A DNA stretch of 64,000 nucleotides from Acidobacteriaceae bacterium (GCA_003170825.1 PMYL01000019.1:114717-178716), one strand, 5' to 3'; shown: positions 32,592-41,438, numbered from the stretch's first letter. Notes: generated from the sequence alone by a model not told the origin. Numbers and translations are program-made.

Positions 32592-34979
32592 CTACTTCGC
32601 CTGGGCGGCGATCACCGTCTTGGCCACGCCCACGTTGTCGTGCCGGTCGTAGACGCGGACGGCGATCAGGTGCTCGGCGAGTTTGCCTCCGGGCGCGTCG
32701 AGAGAGATGCGCAACTCATAGTGTTCGCGCCTGGAGTCGGAGAGGCCGCCGACCGGTTCGATGAACTGCCAGGGTGCGGCATCAAGCGAGTACTCGGCGT
32801 GGGCGATGGGCGAAAACGCATCCTCGGCGTCAAACGTCACGCGAACCGGCTTCGCGCAGGGCGTGTGCGTGCAATCGGCTTCTCCTTCAACCGCCTTCAG
32901 TCCGCTGATCACTGGCGGCGTGGTATCCACCTCGAACCGCTCGCTCACCTTGGCGCCGGTGAGGGCGTCGCCGGGAGTGTGCGAGGGCGCGTCGGAGGCC
33001 ACGACCTTGATCTGGTAGCCGCCGTCGGGAATCAGCGCCGCGTCAAAGCTGTAGGCCTTGTCGGTGAGCCCGTCTTTGAGCAGCCTCCACACGGTTTCGC
33101 CGTCTCCGCGCAGATAGAGGGCATAGGTCAGGTCGTCGCCGTTGTCGTCATGGGCCGCCCAGCGGACGGTGATTGCGGTCCGGTCCTTGGCGGCCTGCAG
33201 AGGCGCGGCAGCGCCGGCGCCGGCGTCGAAGGTCATTGCGCCGCCCTGGCTCGACGAAGGAAACGCAATGCTAACCGTCGCCGGCTGGTTGCCAGGTTGA
33301 TTCTGAGCATTCACGCGCGCCCCCGGCACGACCATCAGGTCGTCCACCATCGGCGCCGCATTCACGGGCAGATAATTCACGCTCACGCTGCCCACGGTTC
33401 CACCCGCGTTCAACACGGCCTTCCATTGCAAAAAGCGCCCCGCCGGCGAAGCCACTGCGCCGTCCTTCAGCGGCTGCCAGTCGGACCAGCCCCAGTCGCT
33501 GCGGCCGCGCACCGGCTGCTCCACGTTGCCGGAGCGGGTCAGGAGCTCGTAGCCGGCCGAGCCCGGCTCAACCTCGACGCGGCCAAAGCGGGCCAGCGCG
33601 CCGGCATCCAGCACGTCGCTCGCGTACTCGTGCTTTTCTTGGGTTGCGCCAAAGCGGAAGAGCTTGCCGGTATTGCCGCTACCGATGAACAGGCCGTTCT
33701 CAGCGGCCGCCAGGCTCAACCCCTGTTGCGCCTCCAGATGGGCCACGTCGGCGTAGCTGCCGTCGTCCGCAATCCTGAAAACTCGTCCCCGGTTGCCGGT
33801 CAGCGCCAGCAGGCCGTCCGGGCGCGCGGCCAGTGCGTAGACGATCTCGTCCTTGCCGGACCAGAGTTTGCGCGGCGCCTGAGCCGAGTCTCCGAGGTTG
33901 GGGGCCAGTACGTAAATCTCGCTTCCCTCGGGCAGGGCGGTGCTGGTGTTGGCCGCGGCCAGCGATGCCGGCTGGACCACGGTAATGGTGACCGAGGCGA
34001 CTCCCTGCACGGGCAGCGGAGGAAGCGGATTGTGGCTCTTGTCGCCCACGCTGGCCGCGTAGATGGTTCCGTCGGCGGCCACGGCAACGGCCGTGATCTC
34101 GCGCCTTGGAGCCTCGAACAGCACGTAGCCTTTACCCTGCGGACTGATCCGGTAGACCAGCCCCGATCCGTCCGAGCCGGCAATCAGGTTGCCCTTCGCG
34201 TCCCAGGCCAGCGAGCGGATGTGCTGCTCGTCGCTCTTGAAGAACTCCTCCGGTTTCGCGGAGGGCTTAGTCGGATCGACACGATACACCGCTCCCGGTC
34301 CGCCCGTGGCGATGTAGAGCCGCCCGGCCGCGTCGAAGGTCATGTCCCAGATGTAGCGCGACTTCGCATCCGCTTTATCGGCGCCCGCTTTCGCGCCGCT
34401 CGCTTTTTCAGCGGACTTGCCGTCGCCGGTCCCGTCGCCCGTCTTTGCCCCGTCCAGTCCCGTCTTTGTCTTATCCAGTCCAGAGGCGTCGAAGACCACC
34501 GTTGCGCTTCTGTCGTCCTGTTTAGCCGTGGCATCGGCCTTCAGCCGGTAAACTTTGCCGCTGGGCAGCGTGGCCGCGTAGAGCGCTCCATCCGGTCCTA
34601 GCCGCACCACCTGCACGCTCAGGTCCCTGGTCTCGAAGAGCGTAAACGGCTTGCCGTCCTTGCCCACGCGCAGCACCGTGGCCGGCGAAGCGGTTCCCAC
34701 GTAGGCTGTTCCGTTCGCGTCTACGGCAACCGACCATATGAAGGTCGAGGGCGTGGTGACCACCTCGGTCAAGGCCGGCCCCTCGCGCAGATGGCCGTCG
34801 CTCGAGAGCGCGACCCCCTGCGGCGTGCCCTTCTCAAACTCCTCGATCCGGGACTGGGTCCACAAATGAGTCCCCTGGGCCAAGACCGGTTGCAATGCGG
34901 CAATGGCCAGCAAGGCCGTGAGTGCAGGCAGATTCCATGCGGAGCGGAAGCGGCAAATTGTGCGGGTTGAAACAAACAT
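32592..34979 (-). CDS. Secreted beta-propeller protein
   Basis: A 795-residue exported protein (signal LPALTALLAIAALQPVLAQ). Residues about 60-500 contain repeated propeller-blade elements such as VAVDANGTAYVGTAS, LGPDGALYAATLPSGKVYRL, MTFDAAGRLYIATGGPGAVYRV and LAWDAKGNLIAGSDGSGLVYRI. A Lys/Ala/Gly-rich linker interrupts the blades near 160-195. The C-terminal third looks like immunoglobulin/FN3-type beta domains ending in a conserved YDRHDNVGVAK. It could be a scaffold or a sugar-binding protein; no catalytic residues are recognised. Its 5' leader and first codons are duplicated 977 bp upstream. Likely co-transcribed with the permease. Confidence 0.85.
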   Translation of the reverse strand: MFVSTRTICRFRSAWNLPALTALLAIAALQPVLAQGTHLWTQSRIEEFEKGTPQGVALSSDGHLREGPALTEVVTTPSTFIWSVAVDANGTAYVGTASPATVLRVGKDGKPFTLFETRDLSVQVVRLGPDGALYAATLPSGKVYRLKADATAKQDDRSATVVFDASGLDKTKTGLDGAKTGDGTGDGKSAEKASGAKAGADKADAKSRYIWDMTFDAAGRLYIATGGPGAVYRVDPTKPSAKPEEFFKSDEQHIRSLAWDAKGNLIAGSDGSGLVYRISPQGKGYVLFEAPRREITAVAVAADGTIYAASVGDKSHNPLPPLPVQGVASVTITVVQPASLAAANTSTALPEGSEIYVLAPNLGDSAQAPRKLWSGKDEIVYALAARPDGLLALTGNRGRVFRIADDGSYADVAHLEAQQGLSLAAAENGLFIGSGNTGKLFRFGATQEKHEYASDVLDAGALARFGRVEVEPGSAGYELLTRSGNVEQPVRGRSDWGWSDWQPLKDGAVASPAGRFLQWKAVLNAGGTVGSVSVNYLPVNAAPMVDDLMVVPGARVNAQNQPGNQPATVSIAFPSSSQGGAMTFDAGAGAAAPLQAAKDRTAITVRWAAHDDNGDDLTYALYLRGDGETVWRLLKDGLTDKAYSFDAALIPDGGYQIKVVASDAPSHTPGDALTGAKVSERFEVDTTPPVISGLKAVEGEADCTHTPCAKPVRVTFDAEDAFSPIAHAEYSLDAAPWQFIEPVGGLSDSRREHYELRISLDAPGGKLAEHLIAVRVYDRHDNVGVAKTVIAAQAK

Positions 34980-35017
34980 TCTGCCGTTGAGTCTACTAAA
35001 GTTGGGGGCAGTCGGGC
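34966..35017 (-). repeat. 52-bp direct repeat, copy A (leader of the propeller gene)
   Basis: 49 of 52 bases match 35943-35994. It includes the start codon (34977-34979), first codons and 5' leader of the propeller gene. Together the copies flank the methyltransferase gene. Confidence 0.85.
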
Positions 35018-35110
35018 TTCTATCATGCAGCGGCGGTGGAGGGCCGGTGCGAAGAGCCGGTCCAATTGGCGAAGGCGAAGCTTCTTGATACCTGGCCTTG
35101 CAGGCTCGCC

Positions 35111-35887
35111 CTACGCTGACAATCTTGCCAGAACGATGGGCTGATAAAAACCGCTCTCCGGCGGCATAAGCCAACGAATATCTCCAAATCCCGCATCGCT
35201 CAAGACTGCTGAGAGTTCGTATCGAAGCAAACAACGATATTCCGAAACAAAGTGTTGTGTCTTCCATCCCTGGTCCGATTGAACCGTAATGTAAAGGTGC
35301 AGCGAATACCTCGCATTCTCGATCCAGTCCCAGACTTGATGGACGATACGCCGGCTGCCTGGTGCTCCATAGAAAGCCGGCTTTTGGATTGCAGGCTTTT
35401 CGAGGATGAGCTTGTCATAGTCGCGGATGCTTGCCATGAACAGCCCATTTGGCTTGAGCTTGGACGCGATCGCTGTCGCCGCTTGCCCGAGTTGACCGGA
35501 ACTTAAATGCGGCAATGCATTGTCCACGGCTACCACCACATCAAAGCCGCTCTCTGCGACCTCCCGAAGCGAGGTCATGTCGGAGACGTAAAAGGGGATA
35601 TTGAGAGACCGGAGCTGGGCTTCATGCTGCGCGCGATGGACCGCTGCCTCGCTCAGATCCGACGCGACGACTTGATGGCCCATCATGGCAAGCCCGATTG
35701 CCTGAGTCCCGATTCCGCATGCGCAATCAAGAATCCTCAACGGATTCCCCGCAGTCTGTGAGGTCAACAGATCGCCGAGAATTCTGGTGTGACGCTCAAT
35801 CGCGCTGTCCCAATCCTCGAAGATCAGGTGATAGGAATCGGCGAGCGCTTCGTAAAAATCAAGCACATTCCCGGCCATTTTGAACAT
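35111..35887 (-). CDS. Class I SAM-dependent methyltransferase
   Basis: A 258-residue methyltransferase. Motif I is ILDCACGIGTQAIGLA, followed by the acidic VVASDLSEAAV, then FYVSDMTSL and VVVAVDNALPHL. The C-terminal beta-rich part (YITVQSDQGWKTQHFVSEYRCL) resembles the glycine/sarcosine N-methyltransferase group, so a small-molecule N-methyltransferase is possible. The ATG at 35887 follows AAGGA by about 5 bp; GTG 35911 is an alternative. Base composition looks more AT-rich than its neighbours. It is flanked by 52-bp direct repeats derived from the next gene's leader, suggesting insertion. Confidence 0.88.
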   Translation of the reverse strand: MFKMAGNVLDFYEALADSYHLIFEDWDSAIERHTRILGDLLTSQTAGNPLRILDCACGIGTQAIGLAMMGHQVVASDLSEAAVHRAQHEAQLRSLNIPFYVSDMTSLREVAESGFDVVVAVDNALPHLSSGQLGQAATAIASKLKPNGLFMASIRDYDKLILEKPAIQKPAFYGAPGSRRIVHQVWDWIENARYSLHLYITVQSDQGWKTQHFVSEYRCLLRYELSAVLSDAGFGDIRWLMPPESGFYQPIVLARLSA

Positions 35888-35942
35888 CAATCCTTCAACG
35901 GCTTTCCTCACGACCTCATAAAGAAGGCCTGTTCAAGACTTT

Positions 35943-35994
35943 GTTGAGACAAACATGCTGCCGTTGAGTCTACTAAAGTTGGGGGCAGCCGGGC
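35943..35994 (-). repeat. 52-bp direct repeat, copy B (orphan leader)
   Basis: Matches copy A at 34966-35017 except at three positions. Here the start codon opens a frame of only seven codons (ATG at 35953-35955) before a stop, so it is an orphan leader. It sits in the divergent promoter region of the second VWFA gene. Confidence 0.85.
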
Positions 35995-36092
35995 AGGTTA
36001 CGGCCGCGGCGATAGCGCGATTCGACTGCGCCAGGGCTACTGAGAGTCTGGCAGCGCCCGGAAAGCTACACTGACCTATAAGGAACCTGCCA

Positions 36093-37199
36093 ATGAAGTG
36101 GATTGCCGCGATTGCGTTGCTGGGTGCGTCTGTTGCGTTCGCCCAGGTCCCGGCAACGTCTGCGCCGCAGGCGCCGGCGCTACGCACGCAATCCACCGTG
36201 GTGCTTGTTCCCGCGCTGGTGAGGAATGGCCACGGAGAACTGGTCTTCACGCTGAAGGCCGACGATTTCCGGGTTACTGATGATGGCATCGAGCAGAAGC
36301 TCACGCTGGATGAGGACACAGGCAGTGAGCCATTGGCGCTGGTGGTCGCGGTGGAAGTGGGCGGCGCTGGCGCGCGCAGGCTCGACAGCTATCGCAATCT
36401 CGGCGCCGTGATTGCGGCCGTGGTGGGCGGCGTTCCCCACCGGGTTGCGGTGGTGGCCTTCGACAGCGCGCCCAGGCTGGTTCAGGACTTCAACCCCGAC
36501 GTGGATGCAGCCGGAGCCGCGCTCCATGATCTCGATCCGGGAGACAAGGGCGCGGCCATCCTCGACGGCTTGGCGTTTTCAGTGGACCTGTTGCGCAAGC
36601 AGCCGACCGCTTATCGGCGGGCAATTCTGCTGATCAGCGAAACCATCGACCACGGTAGCCAGACGAAGATGGAAGATGCGCTGCGCGCCATCGCCGACAC
36701 CAATACCGCCATCTACACTGTCGCCTTTTCCTCCATCAAAACCGACGCCAAACACGAAGCCTCGCAGACGCTTAGCTCCAGCACCCCCGGTCCTCCCGGC
36801 GGCTGCATGGCCAAGGATCCCAACGAACCCGACCCATCCGCCTCCAGCCGCCTCGCACAGGCTTACGATTGCCTCAGCCTCCTCGCCCCACCGCTGCGCC
36901 TGGCCAAAGTTGCGGCAATCGCCGCCGCCAACGGCCTGCATCGCAACGTCCCGGAGACGGTGGCTCAACTCACAGGCGGGGAGTTTTTCCATTTTGAAGA
37001 CAGCCGCAGCCTGGTGCGCGGTCTATTGACCATCTCCAACCACGTACCCAACCGGTATGTGCTGAGTTTTCACCCGCAGTCGCCGCATCCGGGATTTCAT
37101 TCCGTCGAACTGCGGCTGAAGGATTATCCCGGTCTTCGCGTCACCGCAAGAAGCGGCTATTGGGCAGACAGTGATGCAGTGGCCGCGCCTCACCCTTGA
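36093..37199 (+). CDS. Secreted acidobacterial VWFA-domain protein (short)
   Basis: A 368-residue exported protein with signal peptide (IAALLGASVAFAQ). Residues about 30-75 form the 'VWFA-related Acidobacterial' beta region (STVVLVPALVRNGHGELVFTL). A VWA domain follows at about 85-300: ALVVAVEVGGAG at the usual metal-site strand (the typical DxS is replaced by EVGG), HRVAVVAFDSAPRLV, and RRAILLISETIDHG. A C-terminal strand region ends the protein. AAGGA lies 8 bp before the ATG. It has the same general architecture as the 11.2 kb protein but is shorter, lacking the long C-terminal beta region. Function unknown. Confidence 0.85.
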   Translation: MKWIAAIALLGASVAFAQVPATSAPQAPALRTQSTVVLVPALVRNGHGELVFTLKADDFRVTDDGIEQKLTLDEDTGSEPLALVVAVEVGGAGARRLDSYRNLGAVIAAVVGGVPHRVAVVAFDSAPRLVQDFNPDVDAAGAALHDLDPGDKGAAILDGLAFSVDLLRKQPTAYRRAILLISETIDHGSQTKMEDALRAIADTNTAIYTVAFSSIKTDAKHEASQTLSSSTPGPPGGCMAKDPNEPDPSASSRLAQAYDCLSLLAPPLRLAKVAAIAAANGLHRNVPETVAQLTGGEFFHFEDSRSLVRGLLTISNHVPNRYVLSFHPQSPHPGFHSVELRLKDYPGLRVTARSGYWADSDAVAAPHP

Positions 37200-37213
37200 G
37201 GGCATTGGCCCGG

Positions 37214-37594
37214 CTACCTTCCGCCCCGGAATTGGATGATGCGGCGCCGGTCGCGCTTCGAGGGCCGGTGTTCCGGCAGCGGCGCGAATTCCTGCATCGC
37301 CTTGTGCTCTTCCGCCAGCTTCAGCCGCGCCGCCTTGCTGGTTTCCGTCTCGCGGTAGAGGGTCTGCGCCACCGCCGCCGGGCCGCGCATCTCGCTCAGC
37401 GCGAGCACCTCGACAAGAAACTCGCCACCCTCGTTCCTGACCGTCAGCAGATCGCCGACGCGGACGTCGCGCGCGGGCTTGGCCTGGATGCCGTTCGAGT
37501 GAATGCGGCCCAGATCGCAGGCCTTTTGAGCCAGCGCCCGCGTCTTGAAGAAGCGCGCGGCCCAGAGCCATTTGTCGATGCGGACGTTGGCCAT
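37214..37594 (-). CDS. hslR: S4-domain RNA-binding protein, HslR/Hsp15-like
   Basis: A 126-residue protein with an N-terminal S4 domain: MANVRIDKWLWAARFFKTRALA and GRIHSNGIQAKPARDVRVGD. The basic tail (RPSKRDRRRIIQFRGG) is also typical. Hsp15 binds free 50S subunits carrying a stalled peptidyl-tRNA and helps rescue them; homologs outside Proteobacteria are annotated by similarity only. It is convergent with the VWFA gene (14-bp gap). Confidence 0.85.
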   Translation of the reverse strand: MANVRIDKWLWAARFFKTRALAQKACDLGRIHSNGIQAKPARDVRVGDLLTVRNEGGEFLVEVLALSEMRGPAAVAQTLYRETETSKAARLKLAEEHKAMQEFAPLPEHRPSKRDRRRIIQFRGGR

Positions 37595-37656
37595 CTTTCT
37601 ATCTTCGTACAGAGTGGAAATATCGACCGCGCAGCCAGGCCTACGCGGTCGAGCAC

Positions 37657-38664
37657 TTAATTCGCCAGCACAGCCCGGTAGCGGACCTTGTTCTTCTTCA
37701 CCTTTTCGATGGCTTCGTTGGCCTTGGCCATAGGGAAGGACTCAGTCTGCGCTTTCACGCCGTGGCGGGCGGCCACGTCCAGCATCTCCCTCAGCCGGTA
37801 AGGGCTGCCGGTGGGGTTGCCGCTGATGGAGCGGAGACCGGAGATGAGCGGAAAGGCGTGCACCGCGACCGGCGAGGGCGGAACGCCCACAAAGCACAGC
37901 GTCCCGGTGGGCCGCAGGGCCTGAACGTAGGTTCCCCAGTCCTGGTCGGCGTTGGCGGTGCTCAAAATAAAGTCCTGAGTCCCGGCCACTTCCTTCAGGG
38001 CCTTGGATTCGCGGCTGTTGACAAAGTTGTGCGCGCCCAGCGCGCGAGCCTCTTCTTCCTTGCTTGCCGATGTGGAAAATGCCGTCACCTCCGCGCCGAA
38101 GACCCGCGCGAACTGGATGGCGATGTGCCCCAGCCCGCCGATGCCCACGATGCCTACCCGCGAAGAGGGGTTGACGCCATGGGTGCGCAGCGGGTTGTAG
38201 ACCGTGATGCCGGCGCACAGAAGCGGCGCCGCCTGCTCGCTGTCCAGGGCTTCGGGGATCGGAATCACGAAGCGGGCATTGGCGCGGACGCTGTCCGCGT
38301 AGCCCCCGTTGCGATGGACGCAGGTACCTTCTGCCGCCGGACAAAGGTTCTCCAACCCACGCATGCACCACTCGCATTCGCCGCAGGAGTTCGATTGCCA
38401 GCCCAGGCCCACGCGCTGGCCCACTTCGAGCGAGCGCACTAGGTCACCCACCGCCGCAACGGCGCCGACGATCTCATGGCCGGGAATGAACGGATACTGG
38501 CTGATGCCCCAGTCGTTCGAGATCAGGTGAAGATCGCTGTGACAGATGCCGCAGTGGGTAATGGCGATATCCACCTCCTGCGGGCCTAATTCGCCTGGGT
38601 CATAGCGAAAGGGCAACAATTCTGCTCCTGCCGCGTGAGCTGCAAGTCCTTGAATTTGAGCCAT
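37657..38664 (-). CDS. Zinc-dependent, NADP-type alcohol dehydrogenase (YahK/CAD group)
   Basis: A 335-residue medium-chain dehydrogenase that would reduce aldehydes with NADPH. Catalytic zinc ligands are in CGICHSDLH and PGHEIVG; the structural zinc Cys cluster is in SCGECEWCMRGLENLC. The Rossmann motif is GIGGLGHIAIQFA, followed by FSTSASKEEEA, whose Ser/Thr-Ser favours NADP. The start at 38664 (MAQIQGLAAH) gives the standard N-terminus; the frame extends 17 codons upstream without similarity. Neighbours give no pathway clue. Confidence 0.93.
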   Translation of the reverse strand: MAQIQGLAAHAAGAELLPFRYDPGELGPQEVDIAITHCGICHSDLHLISNDWGISQYPFIPGHEIVGAVAAVGDLVRSLEVGQRVGLGWQSNSCGECEWCMRGLENLCPAAEGTCVHRNGGYADSVRANARFVIPIPEALDSEQAAPLLCAGITVYNPLRTHGVNPSSRVGIVGIGGLGHIAIQFARVFGAEVTAFSTSASKEEEARALGAHNFVNSRESKALKEVAGTQDFILSTANADQDWGTYVQALRPTGTLCFVGVPPSPVAVHAFPLISGLRSISGNPTGSPYRLREMLDVAARHGVKAQTESFPMAKANEAIEKVKKNKVRYRAVLAN

Positions 38665-38761
38665 GATCGTTCCGGAGTCCTCACTAGGGGGTGCAAAGAT
38701 GCCGGCAGAATTCAAACAAGACGCCGACCCGTACGTTGGCGGGAATGAATCCCCGCCAAAC

Positions 38762-40795
38762 CTAGTTTAACCCGCCGCCCGGCTCTATGCGCAGGTTCAG
38801 AATCTGGAATCCGCTCAGCACCCCCCCGGCAGGCGCCTCGCCCGCCACCTCCGCCGACTCCCCATTCAGATTCACATCCTGCGCCGTGCGCAGCGGCTCC
38901 AGTGCATTGGCCATCGAAAGCGGCAAGCTGGTAAGCGTCTGGCCGGCCATGCTGGCCTGGGATTCAGGCACCAGCAGACTCACATAGATGCGGTCTGCCG
39001 GATGCTGCCGGCGGGCTTGCGCCAGCATGGTCTCCAGCTCGGCGGTGTGGCCGGAAAGCCGGGGCTGGTCCATAGTCCGGTCCAGCGTGCCGGAATCTGA
39101 GATCAACAGGCGCAAGTTGCCCGCGCCCAGCCTTGCCGGCAGCGTGACGGGAATGCGCACATTGCGCGCCGGCTGCTGCCAGGGACGGATGGTTGCCTCC
39201 ACCACCACGGTATCGCCGGCGTGGACGAGATCGTTTGAAACCAGCCGCGCTGTCTCCAGTTCCACCTGCACGCGCCGCGGAATGGCCTCTACGCGCAGAT
39301 CGATTCCGCGCACAGCGCCCTGCCGGGCCCCATTCGAGTAGAGCCGGGCAAAACGCTCGCCAGCCTGGAATGCGGCCGTCATGGGCGCGGGCATTGGATC
39401 GCCGGCCGAGGCCCACAGGTCGAGCGGCGCGGGCGGGTATCCGTCCAAAAAGATGCTGCCGGTCAAGTGGTAGCTGGTTTCAAAGGTGCTTTCGTTGGTC
39501 TCCAGCAGCGCTTCATACAGCGTCACCATCACGGCCTGGGGGGTGAGCGACGGCAGGTCCAGAATCTCGACGTTGACCTTCCGTTCGCCTCGCGGCTCGT
39601 GAACGGCGATGTGCACGGGAATCATGCGCGGCTTTGCGCCCAGGACGCCGCGAATGGCGGAGTCGCGGTCCTCGGTAAAGGCGCCGATCGTGTCGCCGGT
39701 GTTGACGATCTTGAAGCCGTTCAACGGCGAGGCCAGGGTGGCAACCACCTCAGCCGTGGTCATGGGCAATGAAACCGGGCCGGCCTGCAGGATCGAATGG
39801 CCGCAGGCCAGCAATTGCTTCGGATCGATGTAGGTTACCGTGCAGGTGGCCGCGATCTCCAGGTCGCCGCGTATCAGTTGCGCGCTCACCGCCGACCCCG
39901 GCACAACCGTGGCCAGTGCCGCGGCTGAGGGCTCCATGGACGGCCCCGCGCCAGACTCGGATGAGCCGCCCATCCCCCCGGCCGCAACCATTTCCAGGCC
40001 AGTGCCGGCCATCTGCTGTTGCCAAAGGCGAATGGCTTCGGGCCGGAATCCGCTCATGACGAGCGGCGTTTCCATCGCCTGAATGGGCGCCTGAAAGTTC
40101 ATGCCGCCCTCCGATTGGCTTCTACCGATGCTTGATTGGCTGCTACCGGCGCTTGCGGGGCTTGAAGACGGGTTCGAAAAGGAGGCCGGGTTCCGGCTGG
40201 AGAAGCCCGTCAGTGCGGTCGAGGCCGTCTGGGCGGCGTCGATCGGCAGGTCGCGCACCTCCAGCATCTGCTCGATGGGCGTGATGCCGGCGATGGGATC
40301 CTTGCTGAACTCGCCGACGCGGAAAGAGAGCGAGCCCAGCAGCCGGTTGCCGATGTACACCGGGCTGCCGCTCATGCCGGCCACCACCCCGGTGTACTCG
40401 GGCTTTGCGCCGTGCAACTGGGCCAGGATCATATCGTGGCCGGGGCCGCGCGCCCCGCGCAGCACGCCCAGGATCTCCACCTCCATCGGCTCGGGCTTGC
40501 TTCCCGTAAAGACCGTCCAGGCAGTCCCGGTCAGCCCCCGATGGACCTCGTTGAGCGGAAAGAACCCGCCGCCGGAGGGTGGAGGACCGGGGTCCCAGCG
40601 GACAGGTCCTTGTCCGTGGGGTGGAGGACCGGGGTCCTCGCGGACAGGTCCTTGTCCGTGGGGTGGAGGACCGGCGGAAACGGGAGTGCTTTGTGCTTGA
40701 AGCAGGCCGGCGAAAAGCAGCACAGCCGAAGCCATGCCCAGCGGGATGAGCGGTGCAGCCAGGCGAAGCCGGATTTCCTTCAGGCAAGTTTTCAC
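38762..40795 (-). CDS. Secreted S55 (SpoIVB-like) serine peptidase
   Basis: A 677-residue exported protein. Signal-like helix at about 12-35, then a Pro-rich tract with 14-residue repeats (PPPHGQGPVRxDPG) encoded by 42-bp DNA repeats. The segment 80-180 (EVHRGLTGTAWTVFTG, ITPIEQMLEV) matches the S55 fold, with the nucleophile motif GMSGSPVYIG at about Ser142. A second S55-like segment, VTYIDPKQLLACGHSIL (His333), comes later. In SpoIVB the His motif precedes the Ser motif; here the order is reversed. A Ser/Ala/Gly-rich insertion separates them, and the C-terminal half is beta-rich. The GTG at 40795 lacks a clear ribosome site; ATG 40735 is possible. Substrate unknown. Confidence 0.75.
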   Translation of the reverse strand: MKTCLKEIRLRLAAPLIPLGMASAVLLFAGLLQAQSTPVSAGPPPHGQGPVREDPGPPPHGQGPVRWDPGPPPSGGGFFPLNEVHRGLTGTAWTVFTGSKPEPMEVEILGVLRGARGPGHDMILAQLHGAKPEYTGVVAGMSGSPVYIGNRLLGSLSFRVGEFSKDPIAGITPIEQMLEVRDLPIDAAQTASTALTGFSSRNPASFSNPSSSPASAGSSQSSIGRSQSEGGMNFQAPIQAMETPLVMSGFRPEAIRLWQQQMAGTGLEMVAAGGMGGSSESGAGPSMEPSAAALATVVPGSAVSAQLIRGDLEIAATCTVTYIDPKQLLACGHSILQAGPVSLPMTTAEVVATLASPLNGFKIVNTGDTIGAFTEDRDSAIRGVLGAKPRMIPVHIAVHEPRGERKVNVEILDLPSLTPQAVMVTLYEALLETNESTFETSYHLTGSIFLDGYPPAPLDLWASAGDPMPAPMTAAFQAGERFARLYSNGARQGAVRGIDLRVEAIPRRVQVELETARLVSNDLVHAGDTVVVEATIRPWQQPARNVRIPVTLPARLGAGNLRLLISDSGTLDRTMDQPRLSGHTAELETMLAQARRQHPADRIYVSLLVPESQASMAGQTLTSLPLSMANALEPLRTAQDVNLNGESAEVAGEAPAGGVLSGFQILNLRIEPGGGLN
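40577..40680. repeat. 42-bp tandem repeat inside the S55 peptidase gene
   Basis: Units begin at 40580, 40622 and 40664 (third partial). Each carries GGACAGGTCC-TTGTCC palindromic modules like those at 45.6 kb. The repeat is in frame and encodes PPPHGQGPVRxDPG, so an intergenic-type palindrome has been absorbed into coding sequence. Confidence 0.85.
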
Positions 40796-41162
40796 GTCTA
40801 TAAGAGTACAGCCGGCCGCATCGCATTGCAGCAGCCTCTGGCTTCCAGCCTGAGCAGTGAAAGGCGGATTTTACTTCCACCCCAGCGACAAAGTGGGCGC
40901 CGGGGTACCTTCCAGGGTCGGGGCATCGCTGGGGACCCCGGTAACCACCCCAGCGACAAAGACCCCGCCGCGGCGGGCTGGGGACCCCGGAAAGGGAAAA
41001 TCCACCTGGCGGTTGTGGCCTCCTCTACACCAACCCGGGAAATGCTATAAAGCCCCGTGGGCGAGAGTTGCCCGAGAGCCGCCGCCAGCCATAGGTCCCC
41101 GGTACACAGAACTCGCGAGCCGGGGGTGGGAGCCGGGGTCGATCGACCGGCAGAACCGCGGC
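40796..41162. other. Intergenic region with REP-like cluster
   Basis: No gene or tRNA is supported in this 367-bp gap. It contains two palindromic modules (see the repeat at 40877-40990) and a GC-rich stretch near 41050-41160 with short complementary segments but no recognisable RNA fold. Confidence 0.5.
40877..40990. repeat. Double REP-like palindromic element
   Basis: Two copies of CACCCCAGCGACAAAG (starting at 40879 and 40946) each run on to GCTGGGGACCCCGG (ends at 40941 and 40990). The arms CCCCAGC and GCTGGGG are complementary, so each copy can fold. It is the fullest version of the dispersed element seen at 27.6, 53.4 and 57.8 kb. Confidence 0.75.
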
Positions 41163-41438
41163 CTATTTGAACTGGTTGTAAATGTCCATTCCGTAGTAGA
41201 CGATGACGACCAGCGTCGCGGCTGCAGCCAGACCCATGGCTACCCGCACCAGGGGCTGCAACTTGTTGACTTTTTCAACGATGGCGGCCTGTTCGGTCTT
41301 CACGCGATCGAACGATTCGTCCAGGATGATCTGGTCATCCTCGTCGCGGGTCAATCTCGACTTGTACAAGTTGAGGGCGATAAGCAACAGGACCAACACG
41401 CCCCAAACCGACCACATTACCGGAACAAATCCCGTCAT
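41163..41438 (-). CDS. Small two-helix membrane protein
   Basis: A 91-residue protein with helices at about 4-22 (VPVMWSVWGVLVLLLIALNLY) and 65-84 (VAMGLAAAATLVVIVYYGM), separated by an acidic, probably coiled-coil loop (RLTRDEDDQIILDESF). The ATG at 41438 is chosen because GGAGGTGGAGT lies immediately upstream; the open frame extends 42 codons further without similarity. I do not recognise the family. The hairpin topology with a charged middle could suit a scaffold in the membrane. Confidence 0.7.
   Translation of the reverse strand: MTGFVPVMWSVWGVLVLLLIALNLYKSRLTRDEDDQIILDESFDRVKTEQAAIVEKVNKLQPLVRVAMGLAAAATLVVIVYYGMDIYNQFK

Noticed and set aside
32313-34601. Long open frame (over 700 codons) on the + strand opposite the propeller gene
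   Set aside because: It mirrors the codon bias of the minus-strand gene, lacks protein-like segments and a ribosome site, while the minus strand shows a signal peptide and propeller blades.
40577-40680. Possible short CRISPR array
   Set aside because: The units are tandem 42-bp copies without unique spacers, and they are in frame within a coding gene.
41045-41162. tRNA-like string starting near GCGAGAGTTGCCCGAGAGCC
   Set aside because: The start resembles a serine/leucine tRNA D-arm, but no acceptor pairing, no T-arm consensus and no anticodon loop of seven could be fitted.
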